A stretch of DNA of 64,000 bases from Aquanectria penicillioides (lineage: Eukaryota; Ascomycota; Sordariomycetes; Hypocreales; Nectriaceae). Within the stretch, counting starts at the first letter, position 1; each line of letters opens with the position of its first letter. The stretch is taken from the NCBI GenBank assembly GCA_003415625.1, contig PYIU01000002.1, positions 6,634,001 through 6,698,000 of the forward strand, given 5' to 3'. The notes under the pieces were generated by a model. That model was given only the letters and a program-made list of their open reading frames with translations, was not told where the DNA came from and did no database searches. A program made the position numbers and the translations under genes. Positions 1-12,280 of the stretch are shown here, piece after piece.

Positions 1-316
1 GTTGCATCTTCCTCATTGATGATGCCTATCTTTTTGTTAGCATAAGTGCATAAATGATATTGTTCCATGCTCCCAACTTACGACACAGTTCCAAGGATGA
101 CACAGTGTCTATATTCGTTGTTTTCGAGTTCTTTTGTTCCGTCTGCAGACTTCCGAGGTCAAATGTTCTTGAATGTACATGGGATGTAGGAGTGTTGCTC
201 GTCGTTGTGAACATATCCCACTCACCATTCCCTTCGATATCACCCTGCCCATTCAAGTGAGAAAGGTGACCTTGAATCTGAGGCGATTCATCCGGATCTG
301 TGAGGAGTGGCACCAT
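1..316 (-). CDS. N-acetylmuramate-6-phosphate etherase (MurQ-like), 5' part only
   Basis: The start of a minus-strand gene that runs off the left edge. Exon 1 (316-82) ends at a consensus donor GTAAGT. A 56-nt intron with branch sequence GCTAAC ends in ATAG, and exon 2 starts at 25. Across this junction the protein reads TEQKNSKTTNID, then VSSLELCRIINEEDAT. This matches the conserved N-terminus of MurQ etherases (TE-x-RN-x(4)-ID, then S-T-LE-x(4)-IN-x-ED-x-T-VP). MurQ cleaves the lactyl ether of MurNAc-6-P to give GlcNAc-6-P and D-lactate in the cytosol. About 50 residues of unrecognised, Ser/Thr-rich sequence precede the motif, so the true start could instead be the ATG at 214. The catalytic SIS domain lies outside the window. 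The call rests on about 28 residues; the nearby NagB gene makes it more likely. Confidence 0.6.
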
Positions 317-1081
317 GTCGGCGGACTACCAGTGACCGTGACTGAACAACGTTTGACCCAATCTTATCGGTGAATTTTGAGAGATGAGGCAAAGTTGGCA
401 ACAATCGAAAGAAATATTGAACAATGGTTGATCTTCTTGGCGAGTAGATAAGACACCGGTCAGCAGTCAGATAACAGCGCGCAGTCGCTCAGGGTCATTC
501 AGAGATCTCGTTCATTTGATGGACTACGGATTAACCGAGTGCCAGGATCAGGAGTTACAAATTCGGGGTCGGACGCGAGGTGGATCCGTGTCCACTGAAT
601 CCGAGTCAGCAACGGATAACCCGACCCTGTTTAGCATATTCCCTCGCCTTGGGTACCACCAAATCCTCTCTATCTTCTCCTAAGGCGCAATCTTCAGGCA
701 CAAATTGTATCCTGCAATCTCGTAAAGGGTCAGGTGCCTATCATCGGGGAGCAATTCCCGGTGCTTCTCTTGAGCCAGGGGTATCAAGGGTAGGGAAATC
801 ATCGGTATCTCAGTCAGTTCATTTGCTGCTCGTTGCTCGGCACGCTAAAGATCAGTTTGCGGGGTTGGACTGGGGAGCTCCTTGAGATAAGTCGGTCGAG
901 GAAGAGATCTCCCCAGATAAGGTCCCATGCAACCGGGACAGGAGCATGCGTTTGACCATCATTTAAACACAACTCCGAATCCAATCATTCTGGCTATGCA
1001 AGCTGCCCGCCTATTTCTCGTTTCTTAGACATAACGGTCATATAATATTGAAATTGAAGTCACGCGAGCCTGCGGATCACC
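317..1081. other. Divergent intergenic region (MurQ-like / MFS permease)
   Basis: 765 bp between two divergently transcribed genes, so it should hold both promoters. I see no convincing gene. The open frame at 580-885 has no start context, splice sites or recognisable protein. No unambiguous regulator site stands out. Confidence 0.5.
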
Positions 1082-3172
1082 ATGGGCGCCACACTTCACA
1101 AGCTTCGCGTCACGGTATGGGGTGAAGCCCCTGATACCCCAGAAGAACGTAAGGTAAGTTTCACTTTTTTTTTTCTCTCTAAATTTTTGCCATCTAAGAT
1201 TAACATCCACCTGCAGCTCTTACGGAAAGTGGACTTTTTTATTCTGGTATGTTCTCAATCCACATCCACACATCACACCAACAAGTCCAATCCTATTTAC
1301 GCATGATCAAGACATATTGTTGCGTTGCCTTCTTCTTCAATTACCTAGGTATTTCTCGCATATTCCTTTCATAAAAAGCGATCCTCCAACTAACATTTCC
1401 AGATCGTGCTGTCCTTAGCAACGCCTATGTATCTGGAATGAAGGAAGACCTGAAACTCACTGGAAATGAATATAACCTTTTGGTGACATGTCTTTCTGTT
1501 GGATGTCAGCTCAATCTTATCAAGTTCTGGAGAAAATTAAACGCTTACAGAAATTAGACATTGTAGGACAGGTCCCTCATGGGCTTGTCATCCAAAAAGT
1601 TGCTCCACGCATCTGGTTTCCCGCTATGACTCTGCTTTGGGCCGGACTGACCATGGTTTGTGGTGCCTGCAATTCTTTTCAACACCTTGCCCCAGTACGG
1701 TTTGTTCAGGGAGTAGTTGAGGCATCTACTTACAGCGGCACCCAATATATCATTGGCAGTTGGTACAAGGGGCCAGAGGTTGGAAAACGTGTCGGACTTT
1801 TCCAAGCTTCTGGAATGGCGGGAACCATGTTCGCTGGTAGGTGTTTGTCGATGATAATAGCTGTGCGATATTTTGACATTGTCTTTTAGGCATTATGATG
1901 ACAGCTATTTGGAAAACCATGAACGGTGTTGCCGGATTGCCCGGGTGGAGATGGGTAGCTGCCCTAAATTTCTGAATGAAGTAGTGTGGCGAGCTGACAG
2001 GGTGCGAAATAGTCATTTATCATCGACGGCATTATCACCATTCCCGTTGCGATTTTTGGCTTTATCTTCTTTCCAGATCTTCCGGAAACTACTAAGGCAT
2101 TCTATCTTAAACCGCATGAGCGAAAGCTTGCGTTGAGTCGGTTGCCACCCAAGAGTCCGGAGGGCCACGATATCGGATTTTCGCTGATCAAGAGAACCTT
2201 CTTCACCTTAAACTTGTGAGCCCGCCATTAACCCTTCACATCACCCTACTTGGATCAAGTCTTATAGAATCCCATACTAATGCGTACTGAAGTTGGATTT
2301 TTACTATCTTCTGGATGATAGGTGGCGCCTTGGAGGCATTTTCTACTCAGACTTGCATGGTCTTGTGGATGAAAGCTTCGGGATTATTCTCTGTCCCGCA
2401 AAATAACACTTACCCACTTGGTATTACTGCAATAGGTGTGTTCCCAACCTCGCAGTCATCTTCAACCAGTTCCACTAATATAATTCTAGGAATCGTACTT
2501 ACCATTGTCACAGCTGTGGCAATCGATGCTACTGGCTCACATGCTCACTATGGCTTCCTCGCGTGTGCTCTTCAAATAGTGAGCTGCATAGTGCTCCTCT
2601 GTTGGAATACAGTGGGCGCCGAAGGAAAGATGGGTGCTTATTGTATGTTAACAAAACGAAATAACGTAACTCAATAGCTAACAAATACAGATCTTGCTGG
2701 CACTGCTTACATGATTCAACCGGTTGTTTTCACGTGGGCCAATAAAATCCTGTCACGAAGTGGCGATGACGCTGCTCGAGCGATAATTTTATATGCAATG
2801 AATGGTGAGCTTCTAACGCAACATTCTTTTTTTCTCAATTCTAATAGCAAACTAGGTGCGTCATCTGTGCTCTTCAGTTTTTGGGGGATTGTGCTCTATC
2901 CCACGACGGATGCTGCAACTGTAAGTCTGATATTCCTATTGGATTTGTAATATACGTCTAATAATCATTTTCAGGGATTTCGTAAGGGTACCATCGCAAT
3001 GGTAGTTATTTCCGTCTGTCTTGCCGCATGGACTTGTGTAGTATGGTGGCAAGATAAGCGAACTCTGGAGATGCAACTGATCCATCCAGACATTGAGGCC
3101 AAAACGGAGGACGGATTTGAGGCAAACACAGACGTGGCTGAGAAGGATGCCAAGAAACATGACGCTCAGTGA
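1082..3172 (+). CDS. MFS permease, anion:cation symporter (Dal5/allantoate-permease) family
   Basis: A plasma-membrane transporter of about 486 residues, the usual size for this family. Twelve exons keep one frame: 1082-1153, 1217-1246, 1312-1348, 1403-1504, 1558-1836, 1890-1954, 2013-2215, 2293-2435, 2490-2642, 2691-2804, 2856-2920, 2975-3172. Family landmarks in order are PEERKLLRKVDFFILTYCC, NYLDRAVLSNAYVSGMKEDL, VGYIVGQVPHGLVIQK, RFVQGVVEAS and GSWY, then GWRWSFIIDG before the cytoplasmic loop. The acidic, lysine-rich C-terminal tail is typical. Two donors are weak (GTCAGC at 1505, GTAGCT at 1955), but both are needed to keep the frame and restore conserved residues. The ATG at 1082 is chosen because conserved sequence starts about 18 residues later. 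The substrate cannot be read from sequence; the neighbouring amino-sugar enzymes suggest a sugar acid or amino-sugar derivative (inference). Confidence 0.82.
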
Positions 3173-3454
3173 ACACAATGATCGGCAATCGAAGTTAACT
3201 TTGGTGGAATCCAGTATCAGTCTCGACCCAACTATCTAGATTCACAATTATAACCAGAGCCAATCATTCATTAAACTTCCTGTTGCATATTATTACTATG
3301 TATCGCAATTTTCCCAAAAAAATTCTCTTGATTCGCGTGCCAATCGGCACCCCAATCGCTGGAATGTCAGGTCATGCCATATCCGTTTCCTGCAAATATG
3401 CCCAAGACCGCCTTACAGTAGTATTAATAATAGGATAAGAATTTCATCAAATAA

Positions 3455-5437
3455 CTACATATCTGGATGAATAGAGGTATCTAATAGATTAAAGTCCATC
3501 TGATTTCCGTCTGCCGATCCTATTAAATATTCGGGTGCAGTAAACCCGTAAGGCCAACCACCAGACAATTGTAACCATATTGATTGTATATCTATAAGAG
3601 TCGCGGATGTGTCTCCAGTTGCAAACTTGACAGAGGCCTGAAGATTAGGCAGCGAAATGAGAGGCGGGTATCCATCTCCAGGCTGAGGACGAAAGTCGTT
3701 GGGTGAATCATCGTCGGAGTAAGTGGAAGTGGTACTGTCAGGGCTAAGCATATTTTCATGGATTTCGCCCAGGTACGCTGCTTTGTAAAGATTCTGTATA
3801 ACGTCCAGCGCAATCAACCATTTCCCGGCAACTTTCCACTCTGAGGTCCAGGAGGACACAAGTTGATATATGAGGTTCCAATAGGTCTTGGCCTTTTCTT
3901 GCATGCCTTCAGTTAAGTAAGCTTCATCATGAGCGTACTGGAGCCATAACAACGTATTTGCAACGATTAAGATTGATGAAGCGACCCAAATGCTCTGTAG
4001 TGCAGAACGGCTGTGGTCTTGTTGAGGGTCCATTAAATAGGAAAGCATTTCGCCGACCTCTAGAGCATTGGAAACGCAAATATCGATAAGGGATTGGTCC
4101 CTGTGTAAATAGGACCAACCGGCAGCATCCACTAGATCGACCATCTTCGTATATGTTGCCAGGTGAGGTAAGTAGCATTGGTGGGCTACACAGCCAGCAC
4201 TCCGAAGCAAAAAGTTCATCGCAACAAAGCTCTTTCCATGTCCCAGGCGAAAGTGATTTTTAAGATTGTCACTGCTCCAACCAAGACTGGGATGGAGAGT
4301 ATCCATCCAGGCCCGCAAGGCTTCATACCGGATAGAGATAATGCTTTGTGGGTCCGTCGGCGCGAACCGGTCGAGGCGCCTTCGAGAATATACGGTGAAG
4401 TCAGCTAACTCGCTCCAAAGACAGATAGCCTTGATAAGATATGGGCTTAATCCAAGGTCCGACGGTCGCCGACAGGATGCGAGATCGCTTAGAGTTATAC
4501 CCCTCGACTCCTCCTGATAGGCTAGGGATATGTCAGTGCCAGGCACGGGAATCCCGACATTCTCGAGGTCAATTGTTCGATGTTTGGCGAGAAAATACGC
4601 CAATGCTCTGTCTATGAGGAGACAGGCCCAAAAGGTACGCCTGCGGATTTCCTGCTCTTTGAGGCTGTGCATCTGGTGAAAATCTTTATTAAGTCGTCGA
4701 ATTTCGGCCATCCGTATAGCTGTGCCTGCAAAGAGCCAATGTCGCGATCCAGAATTCGAAAGAAGCTCGGCCATTGCAAGAATAAGGTTGCCCTGGATAT
4801 TAGAAACTGTGTGCTAGGGTCAATGGTGTGGACATGGAAGGAGATGGCAAGTCAGCAAAACCTTACCAGTTGGGCAGTCTGATGAAGCTTTCGCAAGAGA
4901 TCTAGCTTCGCGAAGAAATGCTTTACATATCTCACGGCCAGACGAAAGTCTGAATAACAACTGGGCGTCCTGCTGCCCCAAATAGCGACTGCAGAGTGCG
5001 ATGACTGCAGACGAGAGAAAGGGGTCTTTTTGGCATTTTTCTTCAAAGTCAGGTCGGAGATCGAATGAACAAAAATCGCAGGCAAAGTGATGATCGAAAA
5101 AGAGATCGAGGCAAACATCAAGTCCTTTCTGTCTGTCTGCAGGTGGCTCAATCGGAGCAACGGATTCTGGCGTCAAGGCACTTGGAGCACTTTGGAGCCT
5201 TGGTTCGGTCTCCTGAGCGGCCTCCGGAGTGGACCAGATGCAAGACACGTTTCTTGACGTGCAGCGTCGGCAACGGGGCCGAATGCCATCGCACTTGGAC
5301 TTACGACGGCGGCTGTTCAGGGACATACATCGTCACATCAGCATGACGTTCTCCACAGCAACTAGTAGTCTCCAGGGCGACAGTCAGACATACCATGGGT
5401 CGCAGGCTTGCGGAGTTCTTACGAATGTTCGGCGCAT
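3455..5437 (-). CDS. Zn(II)2Cys6 transcription factor with fungal-specific middle homology region
   Basis: A nuclear DNA-binding regulator of about 613 residues in three exons: 5437-5394, 5312-4867, 4806-3455. The 81-nt first intron (donor GTATGT) splits the zinc cluster. Joining the exons gives the canonical spacing C12-x2-C15-x6-C22-x6-C29-x2-C32-x6-C39, with RRRKSKCDGIRPRCRRC in it. If one starts at the internal ATG at 5326, the first two cysteines are lost, so 5437 is preferred. The long third exon has typical fungal-TF signatures: GTAIRMAEIRRLNKD, then EQEIRRRTFWACLLIDR. It converges on the MFS gene and diverges from the NagB gene, so it may control the locus (inference). The ligand and target sequence are unknown. 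Confidence 0.85.
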
Positions 5438-6332
5438 CGTACTTGACAGAAGCACGAGTCCAACGGGTAACCCGACGCAGTTGCGGGTGGATTGAATTTT
5501 GATGCTCAAGGTCGGGACCAGCCCTTTTCCTGGGTTCCGCGTTGTCGGGTTTTCCGTCAGCGGGCGATAAGTAGCAGTCGTTTCAAGGATATGATTGGTT
5601 TAGGAGACGACTTGACCCAGGGCGGGTCATTATCCCTGACTCATGAGCAGGATCAGTGCAAGGGCATCAACTATAATTGCCAGTCATGAGGACCGTGCTA
5701 TCCATCCACTTTGGATAAGTCGGCACATTGATATGAGGGTGGCAAATACGTTGAAAAAAGACTACCCAATGAATAATGGATCAGAGCAGAGTGAATCTAT
5801 AACATTGTAAATTCGAATAATATATTACGTTCCCAAGGATTGAAAAGCATCACTATGCACCGCCGGAAAGAGAAGCCAGAGCTCAATACTTCTAGTCCAT
5901 TGATATAGGGTAAGTGTGGTAGTAGGTTACTCTAAGCTATGTGAATTGTACACGCAGTCTCATAAATTTAGATCAAGTGTTATTCCAGAGGTGTGTCATA
6001 TCTTGTGGCCAGTGTTCGTATCGTAACATCCTTATTGATGGATTTGGGCGGTGTTCGATGACTCGGTCGGATAAGCCGACAATGGATCGATTTTCACCCC
6101 GGATGCATTCATTGTCTTTCCGAGTTCAAAGTAACTAAGGTTTGAGATTGCACCAGCTGAGTGTCAGAGTGGTACAGCTGCAGAACACCAAATAACGCCA
6201 ACCTGTGATTGAGGGTAGAATTCGGTATCCATCTACGACATCTCATAAGTATTGTCGGCGGCGACGTAGAAAATCCCAAACACACTACGATTCAAAAATA
6301 TTCAACGCGCTCTGAATCTAGGATCATCCACC
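5438..6332. other. Divergent intergenic region (Zn2Cys6 regulator / NagB)
   Basis: 895 bp between the two start codons, expected to hold both promoters. Short open frames here (5492-5689, 5941-6138) have no recognisable protein or splice support. No clear CGG-N(x)-CCG zinc-cluster operator was identified by eye. Confidence 0.45.
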
Positions 6333-7534
6333 ATGAGACTTATTATCCGTCATGACGCGGCCTCAGCCGCAGAATATGCAGCTAACTACGTCCTGAAGCG
6401 GCTAAGGGAATCCGAGCCCAGCTCTTCTCGGCTATTTGTCCTAGGTCTACCCACCGGCAGCAGTCCGATAATGGTTTACAAGATACTTGTCGCCAGATAT
6501 AAAACCGGTGAGGTATGCGTGAATCTCACCACCATATTGATGACTGAAATATCACTCATATTATCCATAGGTTTCGTTCAAAAATGTGATTACCTTCAAT
6601 ATGGTGCGTATTATAAAGTTTGCGGTTATTTTCCGTCCTATTTTGACTTTGCACCTGTTGTAGGACGAGTATGTTGGGATACCACGAGACCACCCACAAA
6701 GCTATCACTCCTTTATGTGGCGCCACTTTTTCTCTCATATAGATATTCGTCCCGAAAATGTTCACATCCTGGACGGGAATGCTCCAGATCTGGAATATGA
6801 ATGTGCTCAATATGAAACGGCTATCCAGGCTGTGGGAGGTGTTGACCTCTTCCTTGCCGGTGTTGGCGAGGATGGCCACGTTGCATTCAATGAACCCGGG
6901 TCGAGCCTCGCAAGTCGAACCCGTCTAAAAACATTGGCATATGATACAATTCTCGCGAACTCCCGGTTCTTCGAAAACGACGTGAGCAAAGTCCCCGTCA
7001 TGGCGCTCACTGTTGGTGTTCAGACTGTGTTGGATGCAAGAGAAGTCGTTACCCTTGCATTAGGTACTCGCAAGGCGCTTGCCCTTCAAAAGTGCATCGA
7101 GGGAGGCGTGAATCATATGTGGACTCTCTCTGCATTGCAACTTCATAGACATTCGATGATAGTTGCTGATGAGGATGCTACGCTGGAGTTGCAGGTTAAG
7201 ACTGTGAAGGTAGGCACCAAGGCCCCAAATAATTTTGCATCGGACGGCCATTTGATGATTTTTTTTGCAGTATTTCAAGTCTATCGAGCAAATTTCCAAT
7301 GAGCACGGATTCGAGCAAGGGATCCCTAAAAAGCTTGAGAAGACAGTACAGGGCACATGCGTCAACGGATCGGTCATAATAGATGATATTTGCTCCCCAA
7401 TCGCCCTAAAGCTAGCTCGGGTCCAGCCATACCTCCTCCGAGCCAATAGTCCAATCTTAGCGGAACCGAGACCGATCACTCCAGAGCCAGCACTAGATAG
7501 CATGCAATCTCGCATCACTGGGCAAATAGTGTGA
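6333..7534 (+). CDS. Glucosamine-6-phosphate deaminase (NagB family)
   Basis: Converts GlcN-6-P to fructose-6-P plus ammonia, the last step of cytosolic amino-sugar catabolism. Four exons (6333-6512, 6571-6603, 6664-7209, 7271-7534) give about 340 residues. The substrate loop LGLPTGSSP is present. The catalytic residues fall at the same numbers as in the E. coli enzyme: D72 in FNMDEY, and D141, H143 and E148 in [13 protein letters not shown]. The later [15 protein letters not shown] and [15 protein letters not shown] blocks are also family-typical. The start has good context (CCACCATGAG). The C-terminus runs roughly 70 residues beyond the bacterial length (about 266), ending in a Pro-rich tail; some fungal members are long too. 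No disruption is seen. It lies beside a MurQ-like gene, a regulator and a permease. Confidence 0.9.
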
Positions 7535-8365
7535 AGTTCTGAGGGTCAACTAGTTCCACCTTGAGATTGGCCGTCTATTGTCGATGTGCGATTATTCCTC
7601 CCATTTTCATCAAATGTTATTTCATTGTTCATCACGTCTCGGGCTGCTGAAATGCATATAATTTGCGAACTTCAAACACAATTTCCTCCTACAAGCTGCT
7701 ATTTGCATAATGATAATCTTTCTGCTCGCAATATTGATTGCTTATTAGTTACCTGATAGCTCCCATAGTAAAGAAAATGATTTTTATGAACAACTTCAAG
7801 TAAAAACAATTAGGATCAAAGCCCGAACGTTGGATTTCTACGAGAATCATGTTGAAAACCACATACGTAGACTTCTCGCATTCTTTTGGCCACCTCGCAC
7901 TCTTAACTCTGCCTCGATCTGACGTACGCGTATGTATGTCTTTATGAAGGAGATCAAATGTCATTTAGATAACCTCGACCAATTAAACCCCTGCACGAGT
8001 CAACCTAGATCTTTCGCAACTAAACGGTTTGAGGTAGGCATGGTGGACCCGAGGCACGTTCGTACCGACAGTAACTGCCGCATTCAAGGGGCCTTAACAC
8101 CTCGAGGAAAGTATCCTATCACTATACAGCCCCTCAGGAAAAATATAATAGGTCAAATCGTAATACTGGCTGTATTAGGCAATATCTCATCTAAGTTAGG
8201 CGTGGGATATATGGATGGTTTGGGCGTCGTATGGTGCCCCTAAATGTTATGTAATGGAGGGATTGCACTGTATTATAAGAAGGTACCTGGCAGTGATGTC
8301 GAAGATGGTTTCCGCGTACAAAGTAAACTTAGCTCCTTTTACTTCTCTGTTTCACGGCAAACACC
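7535..8365. other. Intergenic, no gene seen
   Basis: 831 bp with no supportable coding sequence. The open frames at 7749-7964 (minus) and 7932-8243 (plus) have no recognisable content. Confidence 0.45.
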
Positions 8366-10043
8366 ATGCTGATTCGCTCTACTGCTACGTTCATGTTATC
8401 TGTCCTTTGGACTTGCACTGTTGCAAATGCTTCAACCGCGAGCACCTGCAACAATGCCACCTTCTCGTCCCTTACGCGGAGCAATATCATTATTCTCTCG
8501 TTCAACGTCACTGTGCGACGCAACCTCACGTTAAGCACCGGTACGGACGGAGGCACCGGTGTTGGAATTGGTATTATATCAGCATCCACAGGCGAAACCG
8601 CTTCTACCGTGGATCTTTGTCAAATCACTATCCAGTATACCCACCCTGGCCAGAATGACAACATCAACACATATATTGGGCTGCCTCTGGAACCCAGTGA
8701 CTGGAACTCACAGTTCATCATGACCGGTGGTGGCGGTTGGACTGCTATCGAAGAGTCCGTCATTCGATCGCCTATTGCATCTGGTTATTCAACCTCTTCT
8801 ACCGATTGAGGTCACAACTCGAGTGTCGAAACTAAAGATTGGGGTCTTGTCAGCGAAGGGAACACTAACTAGCCAGCGCTAAACGACTTCGCTTCAGTGG
8901 CTTTTGATGAGGCCGCGAGTCTCGGAAAGTCTGCAACACAACTGTATTTCGGAATAGCGCCTAAGTATTCCTACTAGAACGGATGCTCAATAGGCGGCCG
9001 CTAAGGGCACATGATGGCGCAGAGATTCCCTGATCATTTCGATGGAATTCTGGCTGGAGCTTCCACTTTCAATTGGAACAGGTTTCAAGCGGCATCCATT
9101 TACCCAGACTTCTTGGCGGAATTGCATGGTCAGTTGCTTCCAAGGTGGTAAACAGTGTTAACTGACGTACGTATGTAGATGACCGTCCACCTTTGTGCGT
9201 CCTCGATGCTTTCAGGCCCGCAGCCATCAAGGCATGTGACAAAATAGAAGGAGTGGAAGACAAATTATGTCGTGGCCGGGGCAGTGCAACTTCAAGGCTT
9301 CGAGCCTGATTGGCAATGTTATTAACTGTACGGATCCCAGTGGCAAGATCACTATTACCAATAAAATGGCAAGCTTTCTGGGTAGTATTTGGGAAGGCCC
9401 GAAAGCTGAGGATGGTGATTTCCTTTGGTACGGCTACAATTTCGACGCCGATTTGAGCGGTGTATTCAGCACGACATGCACATCGGTTGATAACTGCACA
9501 TATACACCTTTCTCATCTTCTAATGATTGGTATGGCGTATTCTTGAACAGGAACTCATCCTGGAGCATCGACAATGCTCACGTCACGAGAGCAGAATTCG
9601 ATCGGCTGTATCGTTTATCTGTGGACCAATACATATCCTCCATCGGAACTGACAACCCGGATCTCACAAACTTGAAGCGACATGGAACTAAAATGCTCAC
9701 TTGGCATGGGCTTCAGGATTACTTGATTCCGCCAAACGGTACGATCGATTACGACGAGCGTGTTCTGGCCAAGGACTCTGATGTTGCCGACTATTACAGC
9801 TTTTTCACTGCTCCTGGGGTCGGCCATTATAGCAGCGGCGACGGATTTGACCCCAGCGACTACATTTTTTCAGCGCTACGCAACTGGGTTGAGAATGGCA
9901 CTGCGCCGAAAACCATTACTGGTGAAGGGGCCGCTGTTGCCAACTCCAGTGCGACCAGGACTGTTCAGCGGTGCCAGTATCCAAAAGTTCTGACCTACGT
10001 CGGCTCCAATCCTGATAAGGCATCATCCTTCACTTGCAAATAG
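8366..10043 (+). pseudogene. Tannase/feruloyl esterase family pseudogene
   Basis: Remnant of a secreted alpha/beta-hydrolase that frees phenolic acids from plant polymers. It keeps a signal peptide (MLIRSTATFMLSVLWTCTVANA), FIMTGGGGW, the nucleophile box NGCSIGGR (about 8978-9001), TWHGLQDYLIPP with the charge-relay Asp, and APGVGHYSSGDG with the catalytic His. Four in-frame stops break it: TGA 8807, TAG 8870, TAG 8975 (where the family has Trp) and TAA 9002 (where the family has Gln). A probable intron spans 9129-9178. After it, a one-base loss near 9262 separates KIEGVED from SWPGQCNF. The Cys that normally follows the catalytic His (CS-D-HC disulfide) is Tyr at 9828-9830. Three of the stops and this Tyr fit C:G to T:A changes. 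It cannot encode an active enzyme. Confidence 0.85.
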
Positions 10044-12280
10044 ATGCTCTGTATTATCCATGTAGTGTACAGCTCAGGAGAAATTTCATCTCAGAATCGC
10101 GAAGGAAATCGGGAACGTGGATTCAATATCGCGATTTTGATGAAGCCTAAAGTATTGTCTGGAGCCAAATTTCCTACTGGATACTCCTGGCACTCTCAAA
10201 TACAAATGGTGACATAGAAATATGGTCATTCCATAGAGGAACTGGGGTTCAAGACAAAGAAGCCTATGATTGACACGCCGTGTTTTCGATCTTCTTTTCA
10301 TTTAGTTATATTTGATAATTCATGTCTGATGCAATAAAGTTGCATGAATCGCGCGAGGATGATCCTGTACCGGTTTGTGATGGGGCGAGACCTTTGATTC
10401 CATAGGCCAAAGTCACCAGGACAGGTCGGGCCTCGGGAAGGACCTAGAACTTTCGAGTTGGCTTCGGTGACAGGGTGGATCTAGAGAGCACAGTGGCGTG
10501 TTTGAAGGGTATCAGTGCTAAATGGATGCCTGTTGAGCGACGCTGAAAAGTTTGTCTCACGGGGTCGCCGTGGCAATTATGTGCAAACCACAGAAACCGA
10601 AGGAAGACTGGGAAGTGGGTTGAAACCCATTTGCCACTTGCGACGGAGAGCTACATTTCATCATCGACCGCTTTATTAAGCAGAGGGGCGCGTGGCCACT
10701 GTAGAGTTTGTGGAAATAGATGAAACAGGGCATGCAAGCAGGCAATCACCTGGTTCGGAAGACCAGGAGTGAGGCTGGGTCAATAGGTGATTGATTGGTT
10801 GCATTTGTGTGTCTGGCTTGGGCGCATACTGAGATGTGCCGAACTGTTCTTGGCCTTGTAGTATTGTCGGATTTGAGGAAACGTTTGCTTTGGCGATGCA
10901 ACAGCTATGTTGATAATCTGATGACTTGCCCACGAGTTGCTTATGGTGCTACTTTGGCACAAGCAGGTTTTGCGGTGTTATGCTGCTGTGTGAGTGTTAC
11001 ACGCGTAACATGCGCCTGCTGGCTATGCCGTGATTCGCAGTCTGACCCAATGCACGCTGCATTGTCTGAAACTTACCCAATACAGAAAGTATTGATCGTC
11101 TACTGGAGTTATTGGTGTGCCCCATACTCGGTGAGAACAGACTTCGAATCGACGTGACCGGTTGGTATCACTTGCGTCCCGAAAAGGTGCTGCCGATGAC
11201 GCTGAGTTCCTTCAGTGTCCGCTCTGGGCGGATCTGCATCACAGCGGGTTTATTGAATCGAGAACGTCCTTTCAGTTTATTCCGACAGTCTTTATCAAGT
11301 AATCTCTTTACTGCATCCTGAGTAATCGCCGATAACCGAACCTCCTGTCTGCTAGTCAAACATTGTGACTGCCGACGACAGTTCGCTGAAGCCAGAACTT
11401 AAGCCAGTGAGCTCAAAGTGACGACATACACATACTGTTTCCGTCTACGGAGTGTAGGACATCTGTAATGGACAGAACATACCTAGAGGCCGCCAAAATC
11501 ATTGCATACCGTCGATTACCACACTATCAATCAATAGCACCCGCTTTGAAATGTTCTGGGATGCTTTGGAATGAGACAGGGCTAATGCATTCTCGGCTGA
11601 CCAACTTCAATGCTACAGCGTGATGTTCTGGTAGACCCGCAAAATCACAGTGGCTGCTATAACCACTCCAGCGAAGCTCCAGTGGAGTCCAAACCTCCCC
11701 AACCAAAGTCCAGACCGCGAGGGAAAAATGAGCCAGGAGGAACTTTGGCTGAAGGGCGAACAGCACAATAACCTGCGGTCGAATGAAGCAAAATTTGCCC
11801 TATTTATTTCATACTTTAGACCAAAGGAGTAACCTCTTAATGCTATATAGCTCCCTCTCACATCCTTATTCCTACAATTACACCCACACAAGAGATGCTC
11901 ATCTCCGCTCTCTTTGGACCGGATTAGGATCGTGCTGGGGAAATACAAGATTGGTGCTACGTCACTCCATTGACCCCATCATGCTTCGATGGAGACTCGC
12001 GGTGTTTTTTATGTCCTAAATATATTTCAATATCTGAGAGACACAGTGTAAGAGGAGGGTAGGAGGGTAGATGGCGCAGCAGGTCCGAGAAGCTCCCATT
12101 CACGCCTACTCACGATAAAAATATTTAAAGCCGCTGCAGCCCACCATTCGATGCATACAGACATCATAGCCGCCACCATATCATCACTGAGAATCGCGCT
12201 CCTCTTCAAGCCAGATTTCTACTCGTCTTCTTTTCTTCCAAACATCCGTGCCCTCTCTTACTATTATTTTAACTCTCAAG
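10044..12280. other. Long intergenic region, no gene seen
   Basis: 2.2 kb of normal base composition without a supportable gene. Open frames at 10795-11157 (plus), 10676-10933 (minus) and 11613-11948 (minus) lack start context, splice structure and recognisable protein. A TATTTAAAG sequence near 12122 lies about 155 bp before the next ATG and could be a TATA element. Confidence 0.4.

Noticed and set aside
580..885. 101-codon open frame on the plus strand between the MurQ-like and MFS genes
   Set aside because: No recognisable protein, no splice partners, and composition like intergenic sequence.
5229..5495. Plus-strand frames overlapping the zinc-cluster exon
   Set aside because: Antisense shadows of the Zn2Cys6 regulator, whose cysteine spacing is perfect only on the minus strand with the intron removed.
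10676..11157. Open frames on both strands (85-120 codons)
   Set aside because: No signal, domain or splice structure, and the two strands conflict with each other.
12248..12280. Longer N-terminus for the small secreted protein
   Set aside because: The frame opens upstream only with GTG; the first ATG at 12281 puts the signal peptide at the very start.
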